Below are positions 35,701-43,153 of a stretch of 64,000 nt of DNA, piece by piece. Below the pieces are notes generated by a model that saw only the letters and a program-made list of their open reading frames with translations, did not search any database and was not told where the DNA came from. Made by a program: the position numbers and the translations under genes. The number at the start of each line of letters is the position of its first letter. Positions within the stretch are counted from its first letter, which is position 1. Source of the DNA: Mycobacterium sp. 852014-50255_SCH5639931 (lineage in GTDB: Bacteria > Actinomycetota > Actinomycetes > Mycobacteriales > Mycobacteriaceae); contig NZ_LZSV01000029.1 in assembly GCF_001665605.1 (NCBI RefSeq), positions 1-64,000 of the forward strand, read 5' to 3'.

Positions 35701-38080
35701 CGACAGTGGCCACACCACCTTCGTGGAGCTGGCACCCAACCCGGTGGCGCTGATGCAGGTGGGCCTGACGACGGCTGCGGCGGGGCTGCACGACGCCCAG
35801 CTGATCCCGACGCTGGCCCGCAAGCAGGACGAGGTCGAGTCGATGATCTCGACCATGGCGCAGCTCTACGTCTACGGCCACGACCTCAACATCTGGACGC
35901 TGTTCACCCGCGCCGGCGGGCCGGCGGACTACGCGAACATCCCGCCGACCCGGTTCAAGCGCAAGGAGCACTGGCTGGACGTGCACTTCGCGCACGGCGG
36001 CAGCTCGGCGCTCATGCCGGGTAACCATGTCGCGCTGCCCGACGGCCGCCACGTCTGGGAGTTCCACCCCCGCGGTGTGACGGATCTCGCCGCCCTGGTG
36101 AAAACCGCTGCGGCCGAGGTGCTTCCGGACGCGCAGCTCGCGGCCGCCGAACAGCGTGCGGTCCCCGGCGAGGACGCCCGCCTGGTGACGACGCTGACCC
36201 GGCACCCCGGCGGTGCCGCGGTGCAGGTGCACGCCCGCATCGAGGAGTCCTTCACGTTGGTCTACGACGCCCTGGTGACCCGGGCCGGGGAAGCCGGCGT
36301 CGCGTTGCCGGTCGCGGTCGGCGCCGGAGCGGCGATCACGGCCGGGTCCAACGGGGCAGCGGCCGTGCCGGAGGCGCCCGTCGAAGAGGCGGATGCCGAG
36401 ACCCTGACGGACAGCCTGACCAACCGGTACTTCTCGGCCAGCATGGGCAAGTGGTCGCCGGACTCGGGCGAGACCGTCGCGGAGCGCCTGGGCCTGATCG
36501 TCGGCTCGGCCATGGGTTACGAGCCCGAGGACCTGCCGTGGGAGGTGCCGCTGATCGAGCTCGGCCTGGACTCCCTGATGGCGGTGCGGATCAAGAACCG
36601 CGTCGAGTACGACTTCGACCTGCCGCCGATCCAGTTGGCCGCGGTGCGCGACGCCAACCTCTACAACATCGAGGAGCTGATCAAGTACGCGGTCGAGCAC
36701 CGCGACGAGGTCGAGGAGCTGCACGAGCACCAGAAGACGCTTACGCCTGAGGAGATCGCCAAAGAGCAGGCCCAGCTGCTCAGCGCCGCGACGCCGAGCA
36801 CCGTGGCCGCGCCCGCCCCGGACCCGCAAGCGGAGCCGGAGACGCAGCCGACGCCGCCGGCGTCGGACGCGACGATCCCGCCGCCGCCGACGGATCCGTC
36901 CGGCCCGAAGGGGGCGGCGTCCAACGGCGCGAAGCCCGATCTCGCGGGGGCGCTCAGCCAGGAGGCGGTGTCCAAGGCGCTGAATTCCGATGTGCCGCCG
37001 CGTGATGCGGCCGAGCGGGTCACCTTCGCCACCTGGGCGATCGTCACGGGCAAGTCGCCGGGCGGCATCTTCAACCCGCTGCCCAAGCTCGACGAGGACA
37101 CCGCGGCCAAGATGGCGCAGCGGCTTTCCGAGCGCGCCGACGGCGCCGTCAGCGCCGAGGACGTCCTGACGTCGGACACCATCGAGGCGCTGGCCGAGAA
37201 GGTCCGCCAGTACCTGGAGGCCGGCCAGATTGACGGCTTCGTCCGCACCCTGCGGGCGCGCCCCGAGGGCAGCTCGAAACCCGCGGTGTTCGTGTTCCAC
37301 CCCGCCGGCGGTTCAACGGTGGTCTACGAGCCGCTGCTGAACCGGTTGCCCGCGGACACGCCGATGTACGGGTTCGAGCGCGTGGAGGGCACCGTCCAGG
37401 AGCGGGCCGCCCAGTACGTGCCGAAGCTGTTGGAGATGAACGCGGGCAATCCGTTCATCCTGGCCGGCTGGTCGCTCGGCGGCGCGCTGGCGTACGCGTG
37501 CGCGATCGGCTTGAAGCGCGCGGGCGAAGACGTGCGCTTCGTCGGGATGATCGACACCGTGCGCGCCGGCGAGGAGATTCCACAGACGCAGGAGGAGACC
37601 CGCAAGCGCTGGGACCGGTACGCGAAGTTCGCCGAGCGCACCTTCAACGTCGAGATTCCGGCGATCCCCTACGAGCAGCTCGAAGAGCTCGACGACGAGG
37701 GCCAGGTCAAGTTCGTGCTGGACATCGTCCAGCAGAGCGGCGTGCAGATCCCGGGCGGCATCGTCGAGCACCAGCGGACGTCCTACCTGGACAACCGGGC
37801 GCTCGAGACCGTACAGATCGAGCCGTACGACGGCCACGTGACCCTCTACATGGCCGATCGCTACCACGACGACGTGATCGAGTTCGAGCCGCGATATGCG
37901 GTCCGCCAGCCCGACGGCGGCTGGGGCGAGTACGTGGCCGACCTCGAGGTGGTACCCATCGGCGGCGAGCACATCCAGGCCATCGACGAACCGATCATCG
38001 GCAAGGTCGGTGCTCACCTCTCCGACGTGCTGAATAAGGTGGAGGCCGAAACCAGTCAGACGAGTGAGGTGGGCAAGTAG
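32738..38080 (+). CDS. pks13: Polyketide synthase Pks13 (mycolic acid condensase)
   Basis: Pks13 performs Claisen condensation of a meromycolyl chain with carboxyacyl-CoA, then transfers the product to trehalose. In order: ACP1 (phosphopantetheine Ser65, GLSSRD), ketosynthase (Cys297, DTACSSSL; HGTGT and KTNVGH), acyltransferase (Ser812, GQSLGEA), ACP2 (Ser1279, GLDSLM) and thioesterase (Ser1579, GWSLGG). The total is 1780 residues against about 1733 in M. tuberculosis; most of the extra length is in the Pro/Ala-rich linker before the thioesterase. The ATG at 32738 lies 13 bases after fadD32. It is the target of thiophene and benzofuran inhibitors in M. tuberculosis. Confidence 0.97.
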   Translation: MADTDHSENAENTNPSPEGVVPARKTDMTVPELREWLRNWVGRAVGKSPDDIDESVPMVELGLSSRDAVAMAADIEDMTGVTLSVAVAFQHPTIESLATRIIEGEPEIDTSGDDVSDWTRNGPAERVDIAIVGLSTRLPGDMNTPDETWQALMEGRDAITDLPEGRWEEFLEEPRLAERMAKARTRGGYLKDIKGFDSEFFAVAKTEADNIDPQQRMALELTWEALEQAHIPASSLRGRSVGVYVGVSNNDYSFLAVSDPTVAHPYAITGTATSIIANRVSYFYDFRGPSVAVDTACSSSLVAIHQAVQGLRNGEADVAVAGGVNALITPVVTLGFDEIGQVLSPDGRIKSFSSDADGYTRSEGGGMLVLKRVDDARRDGDQILAVIAGSAVNHDGRSNGLIAPNQDAQADVLRRAYKDAGIDPRNVDYIEAHGTGTVLGDPIEAEALGRVVGRGRPADRPALLGAVKTNVGHLESAAGAASMAKVVLALQHDKLPPSINFAGPSPYIDFDAMHLKVIDQATDWPRYGGYALAGVSSFGFGGANAHLVVREVLPRDVIEREPEPEPQAVAETAEAPTMEGHALRFDDFGNIIPDVEAAEEEEYELPGVTDEALRLKEIALEELAAQEAAEPTNPLIPLVVSAFLTSRKKAAAAELADWMESPEGQASSLESIGRALSRRNHGRSRAVVLAHDHEEAIKGLRAVAEGKQRPGVFSVDGPVTNGPVWVLAGFGAQHRKMGKSLYLRNEVFAEWIEKVDALIQDELGYSVLELILDDSQDYGIETTQVTIFAIQIALGELLKHHGAKPAAVVGQSLGEAASAYFAGGLSLRDATRTICSRSHLMGEGEAMLFGEYIRLMALVEYSADEIKTVFSDFPDLEVCVYAAPTQTVIGGPPEQVDAIIARAESEGKFARKFQTKGASHTQQMDPLLGELAAELQGIKPTSPTVGIYSTVHEGSYIKPGGEPIHDVDYWKKGLRHSVYFTHGVRNAVDSGHTTFVELAPNPVALMQVGLTTAAAGLHDAQLIPTLARKQDEVESMISTMAQLYVYGHDLNIWTLFTRAGGPADYANIPPTRFKRKEHWLDVHFAHGGSSALMPGNHVALPDGRHVWEFHPRGVTDLAALVKTAAAEVLPDAQLAAAEQRAVPGEDARLVTTLTRHPGGAAVQVHARIEESFTLVYDALVTRAGEAGVALPVAVGAGAAITAGSNGAAAVPEAPVEEADAETLTDSLTNRYFSASMGKWSPDSGETVAERLGLIVGSAMGYEPEDLPWEVPLIELGLDSLMAVRIKNRVEYDFDLPPIQLAAVRDANLYNIEELIKYAVEHRDEVEELHEHQKTLTPEEIAKEQAQLLSAATPSTVAAPAPDPQAEPETQPTPPASDATIPPPPTDPSGPKGAASNGAKPDLAGALSQEAVSKALNSDVPPRDAAERVTFATWAIVTGKSPGGIFNPLPKLDEDTAAKMAQRLSERADGAVSAEDVLTSDTIEALAEKVRQYLEAGQIDGFVRTLRARPEGSSKPAVFVFHPAGGSTVVYEPLLNRLPADTPMYGFERVEGTVQERAAQYVPKLLEMNAGNPFILAGWSLGGALAYACAIGLKRAGEDVRFVGMIDTVRAGEEIPQTQEETRKRWDRYAKFAERTFNVEIPAIPYEQLEELDDEGQVKFVLDIVQQSGVQIPGGIVEHQRTSYLDNRALETVQIEPYDGHVTLYMADRYHDDVIEFEPRYAVRQPDGGWGEYVADLEVVPIGGEHIQAIDEPIIGKVGAHLSDVLNKVEAETSQTSEVGK

Positions 38081-39651
38081 TGACCGGTGCGGAGCCTTCT
38101 CGCGCTCACACGACAGCCGAAAAACTGGCCGAGCTGCACGTTCGTCTGGAATTGGCCAAGGAGCCGGGCGGTGAGAAGGCGGTCGCCAAGCGCGACAAGA
38201 AGGGCATTCCCAGTGCCCGCGCCCGCATTCACGCGCTGGTCGATCCGGGTACCTTCCTCGAGGTCGGGGCGCTGGCCAAGACGCCGAACGACCCGAACGC
38301 GCTCTACGGTGACGGCTGCGTCACTGGGCACGCCATGATCGACGGCCGGCCGGTCGGGGTGTTCTCCCACGACCAGACGGTGTTTCAGGGCACGGTGGGC
38401 GAGATGTTCGGCCGCAAGGTCGCGCGGCTGATGGAGTGGTGCGCGATGGTCGGATGCCCGATCGTCGGCATCCAGGACTCGGGTGGCGCCCGGATTCAGG
38501 ACGCGGTCACCTCGCTGGCGTGGTACGCCGAGCTGGGCCGCCGCCACGAGGCGCTGTCCGGTCTGGTGCCGCAGATCTCCCTCATCTTCGGTAAATGCGC
38601 TGGGGGAGCGGTGTATTCGCCGATCCAAGACGATCTGCTCGTCTCGGTGCGCGACCAGGGTTACTTCTTCGTCACCGGTCCCGACGTCATCAGGGAGGTC
38701 ACCGGCGAGGACGTCACCCTCGACGAGCTGGGCGGCTCCGATGCGCAGGCCCGCTACGGCAACATCCACCAGGTGGTGGATTCCGAGGCCGAAGCGTTCC
38801 AGTATGTGCGTGACTTCCTGTCCTTCCTGCCGTCCAATTGCTTCGACAATCCGCCGATCGTCAACCCCGGGCTGGAGCCGGAGGTCACGCCGACCGACCT
38901 GGAGCTCGACGCGATCGTGCCGGACTCCGACAATGCGGCCTACGACATGCACGAGATCCTGCTGCGCATCTTCGACGACGGGGACTTCCTCGAGGTCGCC
39001 GCGCAGCACGGTCCGGCCATCATCACCGGGTACGCCCGGGTCGACGGGCGCCCGGTCGGCGTCATCGCCAACCAGCCCATGTACCTGGCCGGGTCGATCG
39101 ACAACGAGGCCTCCGACAAGGCCGCGCGGTTCATCCGGTTCTGCGACGCGTTCAACATCCCGCTGGTGTTCGTGGTGGACACCCCGGGCTTCCTGCCGGG
39201 CGCCGAGGAGGAGAAGAGGGGCATCATCAAGCGCGGCGGCCGGTTCCTCTACTCGGTGGTCGAGGCGGACGTGCCGAAGGTGACGATCACCGTGCGCAAG
39301 TCCTACGGTGGCGCCTACGCCGTGATGGGATCCCGGCAGCTGACGTCCGACTTCAACTTCGCCTGGCCCACCGCGCGCATCGCGGTGATCGGCGCCGAGG
39401 GGGCCGCGCAGCTGCTGATGAAGCGGTTCCCCGACCCGACGACGCCCGAGGCGCAGCAGATCAAGAAGGACTTCATCGAGGGCTACAACCTCAACATGGC
39501 GATCCCGTGGACCGCCGCCGAACGCGGCTTCATCGACGCGGTCATCGACCCGCACCAGACGCGGCTGCTGCTGCGCAAGTCGCTGAAGCTGTTGCGGGAC
39601 AAGCAGTTGTGGTTCCGCACGGCGCGTAAGCACGGGCTGATCCCGGTCTAG
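38080..39651 (+). CDS. accD4: Acyl-CoA carboxylase beta subunit AccD4
   Basis: AccD4 is the carboxyltransferase subunit that, with AccA3 and other partners encoded elsewhere, carboxylates the C24-26 acyl-CoA used by Pks13. The 523-residue protein has the two carboxyltransferase lobes: the acyl-CoA site is around DSGGARIQDAV and the biotin side around DTPGFLPGAEEE and YGGAYAVMGS. The GTG overlaps the pks13 stop by one base (TAGTG), giving strong coupling. It ends the operon against convergent fadE35. Confidence 0.96.
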   Translation: MTGAEPSRAHTTAEKLAELHVRLELAKEPGGEKAVAKRDKKGIPSARARIHALVDPGTFLEVGALAKTPNDPNALYGDGCVTGHAMIDGRPVGVFSHDQTVFQGTVGEMFGRKVARLMEWCAMVGCPIVGIQDSGGARIQDAVTSLAWYAELGRRHEALSGLVPQISLIFGKCAGGAVYSPIQDDLLVSVRDQGYFFVTGPDVIREVTGEDVTLDELGGSDAQARYGNIHQVVDSEAEAFQYVRDFLSFLPSNCFDNPPIVNPGLEPEVTPTDLELDAIVPDSDNAAYDMHEILLRIFDDGDFLEVAAQHGPAIITGYARVDGRPVGVIANQPMYLAGSIDNEASDKAARFIRFCDAFNIPLVFVVDTPGFLPGAEEEKRGIIKRGGRFLYSVVEADVPKVTITVRKSYGGAYAVMGSRQLTSDFNFAWPTARIAVIGAEGAAQLLMKRFPDPTTPEAQQIKKDFIEGYNLNMAIPWTAAERGFIDAVIDPHQTRLLLRKSLKLLRDKQLWFRTARKHGLIPV

Positions 39652-39655
39652 TTTC

Positions 39656-39687
39656 ACCGCGAGCGATTTTGCGACTGCTCGCGCGGT
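39656..39687. terminator. Hairpin between convergent accD4 and fadE35
   Basis: ACCGCGAGC (39656-39664) can pair with GCTCGCGCGGT (39677-39687) with a 2-base bulge, between the stops of two convergent genes; TTGTTA follows on the plus strand. A bidirectional terminator is plausible but weaker than the fbpA one. Confidence 0.5.
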
Positions 39688-39689
39688 TG

Positions 39690-41462
39690 TTAGCCCGTGA
39701 GCGCGCCGTCGATCAGTTCGTCGAACCGCTCCAACGCCTCGTCGCTGTCGGCGTCGATGCCGCGCAACGCCCCGCGGTCGGCGAGATACCGCTGCGCGTA
39801 GAGCTGGGCGACCAGCGCCTTGCGCTCCCGGCCGCGGGTGGCGCGCTCCCAGGCGGCCTGCTCGGTGAGCAGCGCCGCGGCGTACACGTCGCCCATGAAT
39901 TGGGTTAGCGGGAACAGCCGCGCCTCGGCAATGTCGCGGTCCAGTTTGGACCATGCCGTGATCGCCGCGTCCAGGTCCTCGATGCGCCCCGCGACCAGCC
40001 GGGTGGTGTCGTCGTCATCGGAAACCGACACCGCGTCGCGCAGCCGCGCCAACAACGGCTCATGGGCCCGGGTCTGCTCGATGCCGCGCCGCACATCCAG
40101 GCAGAGGATGTTGTCGGGCCCCTCCCAGATGGTGTTCACCTGCGCGTCGCGCAGCAGCCGCGCCACCGGCCAGGTCTCGATATAGCCGTTGCCGCCGTGG
40201 ATTTCGATCGCGTCGGATGCGGCGGTGATCCCGAGCCGGCAGACCTTGAGCTTGGTGACCGGCACGGCGATGCGCTGCCGCATGCTGCGGGGCTGGCGAT
40301 GGTTGGTGGCGCCGGTGCCGTCGAAAACCATCGCCTGCGCGGCTTCGACGTCGACGACCAGCTCGGCGAGCTTGCGCCGCATCAGCGGCTTGTCGATGAG
40401 CCCGCCGCCGAACGCCTGCCGCCGCCGGGCGTAACACAGCGACTCGACCAGGGCGCGGCGCGCGTTGCCGAGCCCGAACAGTGCGATGCCGAGGCGCGCG
40501 GCGTTGGTCAGCTCCATCATGCGGCCCAGCCCCTTGCCGTCCGACGGTCCCGCCTCGCCGGTGGGCTCCCCGGACAGCAGAAACGCCTCGGCGTCAACGA
40601 ATTCCACCTCGCCGGAGGCCACCGATCGGGTGCCGAGCTTGTCCTTCAGGCGGCGCACCCGCACCCCGTTGCGCGACCCGTCGCGGCGGGTGCGCAGCAC
40701 CAGGAAGTTGGCGATGCCCCGCGATGAGTCGGGCGCGCCCTCCGGCTTGGCCATCACGACGAACGCCTCGCCACCGCAGTTGGACGCAAACCACTTGAAG
40801 CCGTTGAGAATCCACGCGTCCCCAGCGCGGGTCGCCGTCGTCTCGAGCGCGCCCAGGTCAGAGCCGCCGGTGCGCTCGGTCAGCAGTTGCGCCGTCTCGC
40901 CCGCCCACTCGCCCGAGGCGAACTTGGCCAGCACGTGCTCACGCACGTCGGCCGGCGCGTAGGCGGACACCAGCGACTGGACCATGCCGCCGCCGGTACC
41001 CAGCGCGCAGCCCATCCCGATATCAGCCTGGTTGAGCAGATAGTTGGACGCGAACAGGCCCAGGCCCGAGCTCACCTTGGCGGCGCGCGCGTCGTCGCGC
41101 AGGGCCTGCTGGGCATCCAGGACCGCGCGCTTGGACTGGGTGAAGGAGGCCGGCATGACGACCTGGCTGACGTCGTGTCCCCAGCGGTCGTACCGCTCCA
41201 GCCGGGGCGGGTTGTGGTCGGTCTCCTCCGCCCATCGCGCGACCGGGCCGCCCATCAGCTCGCCCATGCGCACCAGATGCGGCTCTACGACCGCCAGTTC
41301 GTCCGGCTGCAGGTAGTAGGCCATGGTGAACTGCAGGGTGGGATCGGTGCGATACCAGTTGAGACCCACGGCCCCGCGGTAGTTTTCGGTTTGGTAGCGC
41401 CGCGATTTCTCCTCGGTGGAGAAGGGCAGCCTGTCCACCGCCTCTACGGCGTAGTCGCTCAT
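39690..41462 (-). CDS. fadE35: Acyl-CoA dehydrogenase FadE35
   Basis: A 590-residue FAD-dependent acyl-CoA dehydrogenase, long form. It shows the family core (LTERTGGSDLGALE, FKWFASNCGG, EIHGGNGYIETWPVARLLRD, IWEGPDN). The ATG at 41462 (MSDYAVEAVDR) gives a length close to the 594 residues I recall for M. tuberculosis. AidB-like features (long N-terminal helical part) are present. It may belong to fatty acid beta-oxidation or repair-type AidB function; substrate unproven. No IS1557-like element lies beside it here. Confidence 0.93.
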   Translation of the reverse strand: MSDYAVEAVDRLPFSTEEKSRRYQTENYRGAVGLNWYRTDPTLQFTMAYYLQPDELAVVEPHLVRMGELMGGPVARWAEETDHNPPRLERYDRWGHDVSQVVMPASFTQSKRAVLDAQQALRDDARAAKVSSGLGLFASNYLLNQADIGMGCALGTGGGMVQSLVSAYAPADVREHVLAKFASGEWAGETAQLLTERTGGSDLGALETTATRAGDAWILNGFKWFASNCGGEAFVVMAKPEGAPDSSRGIANFLVLRTRRDGSRNGVRVRRLKDKLGTRSVASGEVEFVDAEAFLLSGEPTGEAGPSDGKGLGRMMELTNAARLGIALFGLGNARRALVESLCYARRRQAFGGGLIDKPLMRRKLAELVVDVEAAQAMVFDGTGATNHRQPRSMRQRIAVPVTKLKVCRLGITAASDAIEIHGGNGYIETWPVARLLRDAQVNTIWEGPDNILCLDVRRGIEQTRAHEPLLARLRDAVSVSDDDDTTRLVAGRIEDLDAAITAWSKLDRDIAEARLFPLTQFMGDVYAAALLTEQAAWERATRGRERKALVAQLYAQRYLADRGALRGIDADSDEALERFDELIDGALTG

Positions 41463-41472
41463 GGGAGTGACG

Positions 41473-41919
41473 CTACGCGCCCGTGACGAAAACCAGACGT
41501 ACCCTGCCGATCTGGATTTCGTCACCGTTCGCCAGCACCGCCGAGTCGACGGGCTCCCGGTTGAGATAGGTGCGGTTCATGCTGCCCACGTCGACGATGC
41601 GGAATTGGCCACCCTCGCTACGCAATTCGGCGTGCCGACGGCTGACGGTGATGTCGTCGAGGTAGATGTCGCTTTCCGGATGTCGGCCCGCCGACATGAC
41701 GGGTTGGGTCAAGGCGAACCGCGAGCCGGCATTGGGCCCGCGCGTGACGACGAGCAGCGCGGAGCCGGGGCTCAGTGTCGGTGTGTCCTCGAGCGCCGCG
41801 GCGGCGGCGGTTGCCGGCGCGTCGAACTCGGCCGGTATCGCGGTGCCGATGTCGCCGGTGAGTTCCTCCGAGCCTTCGCGCTGCGTCGGCCGGTTCGGCG
41901 TAGACCCGGTGTCGCTCAC
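41473..41919 (-). CDS. FHA-domain protein resembling GarA
   Basis: A 148-residue cytoplasmic protein. After an N-terminal 55-residue flexible region, the FHA domain starts at LSPGSALLVVTRGPNAGSRF and has GRHPESDIYLDD, SRRHAE and VNRE-like segments (NREPVDSAVLANGDE), very close to GarA. Two differences matter: the N-terminus lacks the ETTS phospho-threonine motif of GarA, and the usual NGT loop reads SMNRTYLN. The GTG at 41919 overlaps the stop of the upstream membrane gene by 4 bases. It probably binds a phosphothreonine partner; the partner is unknown. Confidence 0.88.
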   Translation of the reverse strand: MSDTGSTPNRPTQREGSEELTGDIGTAIPAEFDAPATAAAAALEDTPTLSPGSALLVVTRGPNAGSRFALTQPVMSAGRHPESDIYLDDITVSRRHAELRSEGGQFRIVDVGSMNRTYLNREPVDSAVLANGDEIQIGRVRLVFVTGA

Positions 41920-42383
41920 GCGGCTCGCGGCAGATCCGGGCTGGCCGCGGCGGCCTGCGACTTCGGCCGCGTCGGTGCCGGTGCCCAGCCGACGTAGGTC
42001 AGGTACACACCGACGAGGGCGAAGACGACGCACGCCGCTATCCACCAGGCTTGCGCGCCGATCATGTCGTTGGCCAGCGAGGCGAAGAACTTGGGGAAGG
42101 CCAGCAGCAACAGGCCGCGCAGCACGATCAGCCAGCCGAGCAGGGAAACGATGGCCGCCGCGGCGCCGCGCCAGCTCTGGTGAGCGGCGACAATGGTCAG
42201 GCCGAGCAACAAGATGAAGGCGCCGGTGACGAAGGTCCACATCGAGTTCGCCTCGAACTGCGACAGCAGCGATTGCATGTCGGACGCGCGCGCCACCGCC
42301 GTCACATCGACAATGACGAGGAAGGGACCGAGCACGCGGGCGAAGAAGCGTGTCGTGGTCTGCGGCTGTTGTGGAGCGTTCAT
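41916..42383 (-). CDS. Small integral membrane protein, conserved hypothetical
   Basis: A 155-residue protein with four predicted transmembrane helices (GPFLVIVDVTAVA; WTFVTGAFILLLGLTIVAA; AIVSLLGWLIVLRGLLLLAF; WWIAACVVFALVGVYLTYV) and a cytoplasmic Ala/Pro tail. It starts at ATG 42383 and overlaps the FHA gene by 4 bases (GTGA), so the two are translationally coupled. I do not recognise a named family. A membrane partner for the FHA protein is a reasonable inference. Confidence 0.8.
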   Translation of the reverse strand: MNAPQQPQTTTRFFARVLGPFLVIVDVTAVARASDMQSLLSQFEANSMWTFVTGAFILLLGLTIVAAHQSWRGAAAAIVSLLGWLIVLRGLLLLAFPKFFASLANDMIGAQAWWIAACVVFALVGVYLTYVGWAPAPTRPKSQAAAASPDLPRAA

Positions 42384-42490
42384 TGCCGTCCTCTCATGTG
42401 GCGCCGGTCATTCGGCGATCCCCTTTATCGGAGCACTTGACCGCGGCGTCGAGATAGGGACTTATGGCACTCCCTCGCAGGGACGGAGGC

Positions 42491-42997
42491 TTATACCGGT
42501 GCCACGAACTCCGACGTGTAAAACTCCGCCGGATTCTGCGAGTTCGGGTTGGCTCGCTCGATAATCACCCACACGCCCGTGGTGCCGGGCCGAATAGTGT
42601 CTTGCACGCTCGCTGTTCCATTGCCCGCCGGGTCGATGTCCATGCCGGAGAAGGCGGTGCCCGGATCACCCGGCCCGCAGGGACTCGATGACGGCCGCGG
42701 CATCTGGATGAGTCCGACGTCGAAGTGGGTGCCCGGCTCGGGCTCGTCGTACAGGTGCACCTCGGCGACCGCTTTTGACCCGGAGGTATGGATCAGGGCC
42801 GAACCGGTGGCCAGCCCGGGGCGGGGCACCTTGGGGGCGACGCCGACGCGGCTGAAATCGCAGCGCCGATAGTAGTTGTCCAGGGCTACCGTGGTGCCGC
42901 CCTCGGCGGCCGCCTTGGTGATTTCGAACGCCGCCGCCGGGGTGATCACCACGGTGATCACCGCCGCACATGTTCCGAGTCGTGTCAGCGCGTGCAT
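42491..42997 (-). CDS. Secreted conserved hypothetical protein
   Basis: A 168-residue exported protein. The N-terminus MHALTRLGTCAAVITVVITP is a clear signal peptide, cleaved near AAAFE. Two cysteines in the mature part (YRRCDFS and SSPCGPG) could form a disulfide. No catalytic motif is visible. The ATG at 42997 is preferred to one 87 bases upstream because it starts the signal peptide. It lies upstream of embB's 3' end without clear operon linkage. Function unknown. Confidence 0.75.
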   Translation of the reverse strand: MHALTRLGTCAAVITVVITPAAAFEITKAAAEGGTTVALDNYYRRCDFSRVGVAPKVPRPGLATGSALIHTSGSKAVAEVHLYDEPEPGTHFDVGLIQMPRPSSSPCGPGDPGTAFSGMDIDPAGNGTASVQDTIRPGTTGVWVIIERANPNSQNPAEFYTSEFVAPV

Positions 42998-43153
42998 GGG
43001 GCCACCTATTTTGTCCGCGTGAAGTGGATCACAGCGGAATAAGTATTGACCCGAAATCGGCGAAATTAAACCCATTGCGGACAATTACTCGACCGTTAAT
43101 TTGGGCAGCTATTTGGCGGCTGACCAATTAAAGGCGAAGCCTTTATAAAGCGG

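Noticed and set aside
32879..37300. Long minus-strand open frame antisense to pks13 (over 1400 codons)
   Set aside because: It is the mirror of a well-supported gene in very GC-rich DNA; its Arg/Gly/Val/His-rich translation has no recognisable domain.
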